From an uncultured cyanobacterium (lineage in GTDB: Bacteria; Cyanobacteriota; Vampirovibrionia; Gastranaerophilales; Gastranaerophilaceae), in assembly GCA_947073895.1 (NCBI GenBank), contig CAMTNN010000057.1, positions 1-8,177 of the forward strand: a stretch of 8,177 bases of DNA, written 5' to 3'. Positions within the stretch are counted from its first letter, which is position 1. Each line of letters begins with the position of its first letter. The position numbers and the translations under genes were made by a program. Shown here piece by piece: positions 1 to 4,124 of this stretch. Below the pieces are notes generated by a model. The model did not search any database. It was not told the origin of the DNA and saw only the letters and a program-made list of their open reading frames with translations.

Positions 1-63
1 TGTTCAGAAGGCGGGTTTGCAGCTTACAAAACAAGTTAGTAATCTCACTAAACTAGCCGTCCA

Positions 64-90
64 AATATCTACGTGCGTAGCACTATTTTT
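64..90 (-). repeat. 27-bp gene-end repeat, copy 1 (rplF 3' end)
   Basis: Matches 1654-1680 at 23 of 27 positions. It spans the last codons and TAG stop of rplF and the following bases. On the minus strand it reads TAGTGCTACGCACGTAGATA after the stop. The core 69-80 (CTACGTGCGTAG) is an inverted repeat able to form a 4-bp stem with a GTGC loop. The register relative to the stop codon is the same as in the pgk copy. Role unknown. Confidence 0.6.
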
Positions 91-622
91 TACCAGCTTT
101 ACCAGCTTTACGTCTGATGTATTCACCTTCGTACTTAACACCTTTTCCTTTGTAAACTTCAGGAGGTCTTTTTCCTCTGATGAATGCTGCAACGTCACCA
201 ACTGTTTGCTTGTTAGTACCTTTTACAGAAATCTTAGTGTTAGCTTCAACACTGATTGTGATACCTGCAGGAGGAACAACTAAAACAGGGTGTGAATAAC
301 CTAAAGCCATGTTCAAATTAGAACCTTCCATGTTAGCACGGTAACCAACACCAACGATTTCTAATTTCTTTTCAAATCCTTCGTGAACACCTTTTACTGC
401 GTTAGCAATAAGAGTTCTGAATAAACCGTGCAAAGCACCTGTTTTTCTATCATCAGAATTTGGTTCAACTAAGATATGATTATCTGCAACAGAAACTTTT
501 ACTTCGTTTCTGAATTCAACTGATTCAGTACCTTTAGGTCCTTTTACTGTAATAACATTACCTTCGATTTTAACTTCAACACCTGAAGGAATTTCGATAG
601 GTTTTTTACCAATACGTGACAT
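83..622 (-). CDS. rplF: 50S ribosomal protein L6
   Basis: Ribosomal protein L6 binds 23S rRNA near the factor-binding centre of the large subunit. The 179-aa product has the usual bacterial length. It opens MSRIGKKPIEIP and carries the C-terminal L6 signature RGKRPPEVYKGKGVKYE followed by the basic IRRKAGKAGKK tail; V replaces the usual P in the PPEPYKGKG motif, a mild change. The ATG at 622-620 is preceded by GGAG (634-631) at 8 nt, which fixes the start. It lies 68 nt downstream of rpsH in the normal spc order, but that spacer is longer than usual. rplR would normally follow; the remaining 82 nt of the window contain no rplR start, so the next spacer is long too. The TAG stop lies inside a 27-bp element that recurs at the end of pgk. 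Confidence 0.98.
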   Translation of the reverse strand: MSRIGKKPIEIPSGVEVKIEGNVITVKGPKGTESVEFRNEVKVSVADNHILVEPNSDDRKTGALHGLFRTLIANAVKGVHEGFEKKLEIVGVGYRANMEGSNLNMALGYSHPVLVVPPAGITISVEANTKISVKGTNKQTVGDVAAFIRGKRPPEVYKGKGVKYEGEYIRRKAGKAGKK

Positions 623-644
623 AATTTTTTCTCCTTTTTTTGTG

Positions 645-676
645 TGACAGTACGCTTTTCTGTCAATTGTGCGTAC
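645..676 (-). promoter_or_regulatory. Two mutually exclusive hairpins between rpsH and rplF
   Basis: The rpsH-rplF spacer can form either GTACGC/GCGTAC (650-655 with 671-676, 15-nt loop) or TGACAG/CTGTCA (645-650 with 660-665, 9-nt loop). They share base 650 and interlock, so they compete. Position just upstream of the rplF ribosome site suggests mRNA-level control or processing; there is no U-tract, so it is not an intrinsic terminator. Confidence 0.35.
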
Positions 677-690
677 CTTTTTAAATTACC

Positions 691-1086
691 TTAGTAGATG
701 TAGCAAAGAACTTCGCCACCAAGGTTTTCTTTTCTAGCCTTACGGTCAGTTAGTAAACCTTTGCTTGTAGAAACAACTGCAACACCTAAACCACCTAAAA
801 CTTGTGGCAAGTTTTTGGCTTTACAGTAGCTTCTTAAACCAGGTTTAGAAACTCTCTTCAAGCTTGAAATAACAGGTTTGTGCTGTTCATCATATTTAAG
901 CTCGATAGAAAGAGTTTTGAAATTTCCTTCAGCTTTTTCTGAGTAATCAGTGATAAAACCTTCTGATTTAAGCAATTTTGCTAAAGCAACTTTTAGCTTA
1001 GAAGATGGCATTTCAACTGATGGGTGAGAAACTGCATTAGCGTTTCTAATTCTTGTTAGCATATCTGCTATTGGATCTGTATTCAT
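691..1086 (-). CDS. rpsH: 30S ribosomal protein S8
   Basis: Ribosomal protein S8 binds helix 21 of 16S rRNA and is a primary assembly protein of the small subunit; in E. coli it also represses spc operon translation. The sequence begins [16 protein letters not shown] and has the C-terminal signature [20 protein letters not shown] followed by [10 protein letters not shown] chose the ATG at 1086-1084, giving 131 aa, the normal S8 size, because AGGA (1097-1094) lies 7 nt upstream. A longer reading from 1125 would add 13 residues with no counterpart in the family. rplF follows in the usual order, but rplE and rpsN are not upstream; instead there is a roughly 250-bp spacer and a divergent gene. 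A promoter and a structured leader precede it. Confidence 0.98.
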   Translation of the reverse strand: MNTDPIADMLTRIRNANAVSHPSVEMPSSKLKVALAKLLKSEGFITDYSEKAEGNFKTLSIELKYDEQHKPVISSLKRVSKPGLRSYCKAKNLPQVLGGLGVAVVSTSKGLLTDRKARKENLGGEVLCYIY

Positions 1087-1101
1087 TTTTACATCCTTTT
1101 C

Positions 1102-1128
1102 CTTGTGGACCTGTATGCTAAGCACAAG
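1102..1128 (-). promoter_or_regulatory. Hairpin in rpsH leader next to its ribosome site
   Basis: CTTGTG/CACAAG (1123-1128 with 1102-1107, 15-nt loop) forms a 6-bp stem whose 3' arm ends a few nt before the AGGA site of rpsH. It lies in a leader of about 120 nt, a plausible place for ribosomal-protein feedback control, though I see no recognisable S8 site. Confidence 0.3.
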
Positions 1129-1211
1129 CCTGCATCCGGTTTCCTAGTACTCGTCACTTGCTGAGTTAATTTTTGCTCAATAAAAGCGTTTCTCAGTAGT
1201 CTGACAGAAAA

Positions 1212-1240
1212 ATAGTAACATGAGTATTGTATCTATGCAA
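1212..1240 (-). promoter_or_regulatory. Candidate rpsH-rplF promoter
   Basis: TTGCAT (1240-1235), 17 nt, TACTAT (1217-1212) on the minus strand. An overlapping alternative -10 is TACAAT (1231-1226). A+T-rich sequence upstream could act as an UP element. The predicted leader is about 120 nt. Each hexamer is imperfect, so the choice is uncertain. Confidence 0.4.
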
Positions 1241-1339
1241 GTTTTTATTTAAACTTTTGTAACAATTTTAATTTAAATAGCAATTTTTAAAAATTTTAAG
1301 ACTTTAATAATATGTATACACAGTAAAAAGGACATAACT

Positions 1340-1621
1340 ATGGGTTTACCTGGAATTGTACCGGGTCTTGAACAAAAATATCCTTATGGCGAATATGGTC
1401 AAGGCTCAAATATCGGAAAATTAGGCGGTCTCACCGTTAGCCCTAAAGTCGGGGGTATTGGTGGAGGTAATCCTTACGGATTAACAGCTGCCGCTACACA
1501 AGCTTATGCACCTGTGGACGGAGTATCACAAGGTCGTCAGGGTGTCGGATTGGGAATGGTACTTCCTGATCAAGGCAAATATGTCGACGGCTCCGAATAC
1601 ACAAAAATGTTTATCGCATAA
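1340..1621 (+). CDS. Small glycine-rich hypothetical protein
   Basis: I do not recognise this 93-aa protein. It is strongly glycine-rich (22 Gly, about 24%), with several Pro and Tyr residues, no Cys, no signal peptide and no membrane segment. The N-terminal half repeats short G-containing turns (GLPGIVPG, YGEYGQG, KLGG, KVGGIGGGNPYG) and the end is more ordinary (DGSEYTKMFIA). AAAAGGA (1326-1332) at 7 nt before the ATG supports the start, and a perfect terminator starts at the stop codon, so it is very likely a real gene with its own mRNA. It is divergent from rpsH and convergent with pgk. Low-complexity composition suggests a flexible or structural protein; no function can be assigned. Confidence 0.8.
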   Translation: MGLPGIVPGLEQKYPYGEYGQGSNIGKLGGLTVSPKVGGIGGGNPYGLTAAATQAYAPVDGVSQGRQGVGLGMVLPDQGKYVDGSEYTKMFIA

Positions 1622-1653
1622 AAAAGAGGATGACTAAAAAGTCATCCTCTTTT
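1622..1653. terminator. Bidirectional intrinsic terminator
   Basis: Perfect 14-bp stem (1622-1635 AAAAGAGGATGACT with 1640-1653) and AAAA loop. A/T runs at both bases give a U-tract in each direction: six T on the minus strand, four T on the plus. It terminates the glycine-rich gene and pgk, which converge here; it begins at the last base-pair after the plus-strand stop codon. Confidence 0.92.
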
Positions 1654-1680
1654 AATATCCACATGCGTTGCACTATTTGT
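1654..1680 (-). repeat. 27-bp gene-end repeat, copy 2 (pgk 3' end)
   Basis: Second copy of the element at 64-90, with 4 mismatches, placed identically over the TAG stop of pgk. On the minus strand it reads TAGTGCAACGCATGTGGATA. It lies directly between the pgk stop and the bidirectional terminator. The mismatches break the inverted repeat seen in copy 1, so a simple hairpin role is not conserved. Confidence 0.6.
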
Positions 1681-2869
1681 CATCTAACGCTGCAACACCT
1701 GGAAGTACTTTACCTTCAATAAATTCAAGAGAAGCACCGCCACCTGTTGAAACGTGAGTGAAATCTTCAGCTTTGCAGAATTTCTTAGCTGCAGAAACAG
1801 AGTCACCGCCGCCAATAACAGAAACAGCACCGTTCTTAGTAGCTTCTACGATAGCTTCAAGAACAGCTTTAGTACCTTCTGCGAATTTAGGGTTTTCAAA
1901 TGCGCCAACAGGGCCGTTCATCAAGATTGTTTTAGAAGATTTAAGAACTTCTGCAAATGCAACTCTTGATTCTAAACCAGCGTCAACACCTTCAAATCCG
2001 TCAGGAATTTCGTTGATTTTAACGAATTTGTTTGTACCGTTTCCTGAGAAATCATCTGCAACTAATACATCTGTTGCCATTACAAGTTTTACACCTTTTT
2101 CTTTAGCTTTAGCTTCAATAGCTTTAGCAACTTCGATTTGGTCGTCTTCGCAAATTGAGTTACCGATTTTACCGCCATTAGCTTTAACGAAAGTATAAGC
2201 CATACCGCCACCGATAATCATATTGTCAACTTTATCAAGCAAGTTTTCTAAAACACCGATTTTAGAAGAAACTTTAGCACCACCAACAACAGCAGTGAAT
2301 GGTCTTACAGGATTATCAAGAGCTTGTGATAAACATCTGATTTCTTTTTCCATCAATAAACCTGAAACAGCTGGTTTAAGGATTTTAGCTAATTTAGCTG
2401 TTGAAGTGTGATTTCTGTGAGCTGCGCCGAATGCATCGTTAACATAGAAATCACCTAATTTTGCTAATTCTTCTGCAAAAGTCATATCATCGTCTTTTGC
2501 TTCTTCAGCTTTGTAGTAACGGATGTTTTCTAATAAAGCAATTTGACCGTCTGCAAGCTTAGCTACATAAGGAGCTGCTTCTTCAACTGACGGAATAAAT
2601 ACGATTTCTTCACCAAAAACTTTAGCCATATATTTAGCAACAGGTTCAAGAGTGAATTCAGGGTTCTTTTCGCCTTTTGGTCTGCCTAAGTGAGCCATAA
2701 GAACGATTTTAGCACCTTTTTCTTTCAAGAAATTAACTGTAGGAACGATAGCTTGAATACGAGTATCGTCTGTAACATTTTTGTTTTCATCAAGAGGAAC
2801 GTTAATATCAACGCGGACAAGCGCTGTTTTACCCTTAATGTCACCTAAATCTTTGATTGATTTTTTCAT
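1673..2869 (-). CDS. pgk: Phosphoglycerate kinase
   Basis: Cytoplasmic glycolytic and gluconeogenic enzyme that transfers phosphate between 1,3-bisphosphoglycerate and ADP. The 398-aa product has the normal bacterial length and every classic motif in order: VRVDINVP (about 18-25, substrate binding, with D21 and N23), R37, HLGRP (60-64), NDAFGAAHRNHTS, the GGAKVSSKI phosphate-binding loop, GGGMAYTF, NGPVGAFE, and C-terminal GGGDSVSA and STGGGASLEF of the nucleotide domain. ATG at 2869-2867 follows AGGA (2882-2879), 9 nt away. A TATAAT promoter lies about 30 nt upstream and a bidirectional terminator just downstream, so it is probably monocistronic. gap, a frequent pgk neighbour, is not in the window. 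No defect seen. Confidence 0.99.
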   Translation of the reverse strand: MKKSIKDLGDIKGKTALVRVDINVPLDENKNVTDDTRIQAIVPTVNFLKEKGAKIVLMAHLGRPKGEKNPEFTLEPVAKYMAKVFGEEIVFIPSVEEAAPYVAKLADGQIALLENIRYYKAEEAKDDDMTFAEELAKLGDFYVNDAFGAAHRNHTSTAKLAKILKPAVSGLLMEKEIRCLSQALDNPVRPFTAVVGGAKVSSKIGVLENLLDKVDNMIIGGGMAYTFVKANGGKIGNSICEDDQIEVAKAIEAKAKEKGVKLVMATDVLVADDFSGNGTNKFVKINEIPDGFEGVDAGLESRVAFAEVLKSSKTILMNGPVGAFENPKFAEGTKAVLEAIVEATKNGAVSVIGGGDSVSAAKKFCKAEDFTHVSTGGGASLEFIEGKVLPGVAALDDK

Positions 2870-2901
2870 TGGTCTCTTTCCTTTCTTTTCAACGCATGAT
2901 A

Positions 2902-2929
2902 ATTATATCCCAAACAGGTATAGGGGCAA
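2902..2929 (-). promoter_or_regulatory. pgk promoter
   Basis: TTGCCC (2929-2924), 16 nt, TATAAT (2907-2902) on the minus strand, with a perfect -10. It predicts a start near 2895 and a 5' UTR of about 25 nt ending in the pgk ribosome site. Confidence 0.7.
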
Positions 2930-2938
2930 ATAGAAATG

Positions 2939-2966
2939 TTGCAAAAATTTTAAAATAGTTTATAAT
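2939..2966 (+). promoter_or_regulatory. Promoter of the structured RNA
   Basis: TTGCAA (2939-2944), 16 nt, TATAAT (2961-2966) on the plus strand. The predicted start, 2972-2974, coincides with the first base of the inverted repeat at 2973. There is no plus-strand protein gene for the next 600 bp, so it appears to drive a non-coding RNA. It lies back to back with the pgk promoter. Confidence 0.65.
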
Positions 2967-3024
2967 AAAAGAAGAAATCGGGCATAAGTTAATTGGTAGT
3001 TAACTTATTTTAACTCCCGGGTTT

Positions 3025-3072
3025 CGCTAGTTGATTAAGACTAGCGCTATGATTAGAAGTACTAGCGCTAGT
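3025..3072. repeat. Short tandem repeat with palindromic CTAGCG cores
   Basis: About 2.4 copies of a 20-21 bp unit, CGCTAGTTGATTAAGACTAG (3025-3044) then CGCTATGATTAGAAG plus TACTAG (3045-3065), then CGCTAGT. It ends in a perfect 12-bp palindrome ACTAGCGCTAGT (3061-3072). Copy 2 can pair with copy 1 (6 bp) or with copy 3 (9 bp, 3041-3049/3063-3071), giving alternative folds. In the minus-strand ORF it encodes the ALVLLI/ALVLI repeat. Confidence 0.7.
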
Positions 3073-3125
3073 TCTTTTCGTTTACATTGATGTAAAATTA
3101 AAAAGATTAGCAATAATTCTATCAT
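3027..3125 (-). CDS. Putative 32-aa hydrophobic peptide (type I toxin-like)
   Basis: This short ORF starts ATG (3125-3123), runs 32 codons and stops at TAG (3029-3027). AAAGGAGG (3141-3134), a perfect match to the anti-Shine-Dalgarno, lies 8 nt before the start, the best ribosome site in the window. The peptide is MIELLLIFLILHQC, then the charged KRKE, then a second Leu/Ile/Val-rich stretch with an ALVLLI/ALVLI tandem repeat: two hydrophobic segments around a basic centre. The ORF sits entirely inside the interrupted inverted repeat 2973-3210 and is fully antisense to the predicted plus-strand RNA. Small hydrophobic peptides in self-paired mRNAs opposed by an antisense RNA are typical of type I toxins, but this one matches no toxin family I can name. 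It could be a chance ORF in A+T-rich DNA, or a leader-like peptide downstream of the XRE gene. Confidence 0.4.
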   Translation of the reverse strand: MIELLLIFLILHQCKRKELALVLLIIALVLIN

Positions 3126-3256
3126 ACGCAATTCCTCCTTTCTTCGAGTAGCATCCGATTTTTAGTCTGTGCTCGAGAAATTTGGAAACACCGGGAGTTG
3201 CCCGATTTCTATATTATTTTAATATAAATTCTAATTAAGCGCATCATATATTTGTA

Positions 3257-3481
3257 TTAGTCAATATTTGTTTTATAAAGAGATTCAAAAGGAAGCTTTA
3301 GCGCTTCTAAAATTGGGATAATTGTTGTTAAAGTCGGATTTACTTCACCGCGTTCGATTAAACTAATATAACTGCCATCTAAACCAACCAAACTACCCAA
3401 TCCTTCCTGAGACAATCCTGCTCGGTTTCTTTCAGCACATAAATTCCTGCCAAATTGTTTAATTTTAGTTTCATCACGCAT
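3257..3481 (-). CDS. XRE-family HTH transcriptional regulator (A)
   Basis: A 74-aa protein that is essentially one Cro/CI-type helix-turn-helix domain. FGRNLCAERNRAGLSQEGLG (10-29) is helix 1, turn and helix 2, SYISLIERGEVNPTLTTI (37-54) holds recognition helix 3 and the typical ERGE..P pattern, and ILEALKLPFESLY (57-69) closes the domain. It probably binds DNA as a dimer. I chose ATG 3481-3479 because the domain starts there. An in-frame extension back to 3613 would add 44 hydrophobic residues and run across the divergent gene's promoter and start, so I reject it. The start has only a distant AAGGTG (13 nt), so initiation is weak or unusual. It is divergent from the gene at 3588; a 16-bp palindrome between them is a plausible operator. 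The 32-aa mini-ORF lies downstream on the same strand. Confidence 0.85.
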   Translation of the reverse strand: MRDETKIKQFGRNLCAERNRAGLSQEGLGSLVGLDGSYISLIERGEVNPTLTTIIPILEALKLPFESLYKTNID

Positions 3482-3498
3482 AACAATATAATGACACC

Positions 3499-3528
3499 TT
3501 GACAATATTACGACCAGTAGATTAATAT
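3499..3528 (+). promoter_or_regulatory. Promoter candidate for the gene at 3588
   Basis: A perfect TTGACA -35 (3499-3504), 18 nt, then TAATAT (3523-3528), a weak -10. The predicted start is near 3535, so the 16-bp palindrome 3537-3552 would lie just downstream of it, a good position for repression. Confidence 0.45.
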
Positions 3529-3536
3529 TAAAATAT

Positions 3537-3552
3537 TGGATATATATATCCA
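3537..3552. promoter_or_regulatory. 16-bp palindrome, candidate operator
   Basis: TGGATATATATATCCA is a perfect inverted repeat in the divergent spacer between XRE regulator A and the gene at 3588. Flanking CAATATT (3504-3510) and AATATTG arms to its left add a second imperfect dyad. Likely a dimer site for regulator A or for the ribbon-helix-helix-like protein. The alternating TA core is low in complexity, so part of the symmetry could be chance. Confidence 0.45.
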
Positions 3553-3587
3553 GATAAGAAAGATTAATAACTAAAATGAGGTTATAC

Positions 3588-3797
3588 ATGTACTTAGTTG
3601 ATTCAATATTCAAAAATGGCTTAACAAAAGCACACGTCTATTTTCACAGAGCAGACGTTTATGTAAAAACACTGGAATATATCATTAAATACAGAGGGCT
3701 CTACCCCAACCAAAACGAATACATAGATTTTGCAATAGAATATGAATTTAGAAAACCAATATCACAATTGTTAAAAATGACAGAAGAAAAATCCTAG
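3588..3797 (+). CDS. Small protein, probable ribbon-helix-helix regulator
   Basis: A 69-aa protein. Residues 14-20 (KAHVYFH) can form the beta strand, 23-35 helix A, and 38-54 (LYPNQNEYIDFAIEYEF) the turn and helix B, resembling the G-x-(Y/F)-x-N-x-(S/N)-E-x-I-x-x-A-I pattern of MetJ/Arc/CopG-type ribbon-helix-helix proteins. This is my reading of the pattern, not a database hit. Start: ATG 3588 has GAGG (3578-3581) 6 nt upstream; the earlier in-frame ATG at 3576 overlaps that site and has no good ribosome site of its own. The gene is divergent from XRE regulator A. Its TAG shares the four bases CTAG (3794-3797) with the TAG of XRE regulator C, so the two are convergent and overlapping. Such proteins are often antitoxins, but no toxin gene is visible. 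Confidence 0.6.
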   Translation: MYLVDSIFKNGLTKAHVYFHRADVYVKTLEYIIKYRGLYPNQNEYIDFAIEYEFRKPISQLLKMTEEKS

Positions 3798-4060
3798 TCC
3801 TCATCTTCCCAAAACTCTTTTGGTAATTGCTTATCTAATTCTTCACCAAATTTCTGAAAATTCCAACCTAATGCCTTTATCATCTTAGAGATATTATATA
3901 AAGATACTCGAGTTTTACCTTTTACTACTCTTTCATAAGTTCCTTTTTTTATATCATGACCATAACAAAAGTCTGTAAAAGTAATACCAGCACCTTTTCT
4001 AGCATCTAGTATCAATTCACCTACAACTTTAGACAATATTTTAGATTTTTCTTCTTGCAT
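3794..4060 (-). CDS. XRE-like HTH regulator (C)
   Basis: An 88-aa protein with a divergent Cro/CI-like helix-turn-helix. ELILDARKGAGITFTDFCYG (15-34) reads as helix 1, turn and helix 2, GTYERVVKGKTRVSLYNISK (40-59) as recognition helix and following turn, and IKALGWNFQKF (61-71) as the closing helices, ahead of an acidic tail (FWEDED). No toxin-like or enzymatic domain is visible. The ATG at 4060-4058 has no Shine-Dalgarno site; instead TATCAT, a 5/6 match to the -10 consensus, lies 7 nt upstream, so the mRNA may be leaderless. It is divergent from the coiled-coil gene at 4125, with an 18-bp perfect palindrome in the spacer as likely operator, and overlaps the stop of the gene at 3588 by 4 nt. 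Confidence 0.75.
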   Translation of the reverse strand: MQEEKSKILSKVVGELILDARKGAGITFTDFCYGHDIKKGTYERVVKGKTRVSLYNISKMIKALGWNFQKFGEELDKQLPKEFWEDED

Positions 4061-4067
4061 TAACTAC

Positions 4068-4073
4068 ATGATA
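4068..4073 (-). promoter_or_regulatory. -10 box of XRE regulator C, leaderless mRNA
   Basis: TATCAT on the minus strand ends 7 nt before the ATG, so transcription would start at or next to the start codon. This would explain the missing Shine-Dalgarno site. No good -35 is seen. Confidence 0.35.
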
Positions 4074-4093
4074 GTGTTAAACTAAACAAATAA

Positions 4094-4111
4094 ATCACCG
4101 TATACGGTGAT
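4094..4111. promoter_or_regulatory. 18-bp perfect palindrome, candidate operator
   Basis: ATCACCGTATACGGTGAT is a perfect 18-bp inverted repeat between XRE regulator C and the coiled-coil gene, 14 nt before the ATG at 4125. It is more G+C-rich than its surroundings, so chance symmetry is unlikely. It is a natural site for an XRE dimer controlling both divergent genes. Confidence 0.65.
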
Positions 4112-4124
4112 AATGGAGTATATA

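Larger units (their letters stand above)
2973..3210 (+). ncRNA. Candidate structured RNA with paired ends, family unknown
   Basis: The ends form a 12-bp perfect helix (2973-2984 AGAAATCGGGCA with 3199-3210). Inside it lie a hairpin (2985-2992/3000-3007, 8 bp, 7-nt loop) and a second long helix: AACTCCCGG GTTTC (3012-3025) pairs with GAAAC A CCGGGAGTT (3185-3199) with one bulged A. Further hairpins occur at 3026-3031/3040-3045, 3081-3086/3091-3096 and around 3145/3175. The plus-strand promoter at 2939-2966 predicts a start at about 2972-2974, exactly the first base of the closing helix, which favours a discrete RNA of about 240 nt. I see no signatures of RNase P, tmRNA or SRP RNA; a 6S-like RNA is not excluded. 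The complementary strand folds equally well and encodes the 32-aa ORF, so this RNA could instead be its antisense regulator. Confidence 0.5.
2973..3210. repeat. Long interrupted inverted repeat
   Basis: The right end reads, in reverse complement, AGAAATCGGGCAACTCCCGG then TGTTTC. The left end has the same 12 bases, then a 28-nt insert that is itself a hairpin, then ACTCCCGG and GTTTC. The arms therefore look like a 26-bp inverted repeat broken by one insertion. No target-site duplication is visible at the outer edges, which argues against a MITE. Confidence 0.8.

Noticed and set aside
1087..1125. 13-residue longer start for rpsH
   Set aside because: The 131-aa form has a correctly placed AGGA site and the canonical S8 N-terminus.
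83..1675. Stop-codon readthrough or TAG recoding at rplF and pgk, suggested by the shared element after TAG
   Set aside because: The in-frame continuations differ and soon stop; TAG ends many genes here at the expected protein length.
1754..2411. Plus-strand open frames across pgk, and similar frames across rplF, TPR, lptA and lptC
   Set aside because: They are antisense shadows of well-defined genes with no ribosome sites or recognisable products.
3049..3090. Plus-strand 13-codon ORF inside the structured RNA (MIRSTSASSFRLH)
   Set aside because: No ribosome site, and low complexity from the tandem repeat.
2973..3210. MITE or small insertion element
   Set aside because: The terminal inverted repeats would fit, but no target-site duplication is visible at the edges, the repeat is broken by a hairpin on one side only, and a promoter is phased to its left end.
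2973..3210. Retron msr-msd RNA or DGR template
   Set aside because: Paired ends and internal hairpins prompted the idea, but there is no reverse transcriptase gene anywhere in the window.
2973..3210. RNase P RNA, tmRNA or SRP RNA
   Set aside because: I do not see the RNase P core GAGGAAAGTCC, a tRNA-like tmRNA end, or the GGAA-loop domain of SRP RNA, and the length (about 240 nt) fits RNase P and tmRNA poorly.
3482..3613. 44-residue N-terminal extension of XRE regulator A
   Set aside because: It would be a hydrophobic stretch unlike XRE proteins and would cover the divergent promoter, palindrome and start of the neighbouring gene.
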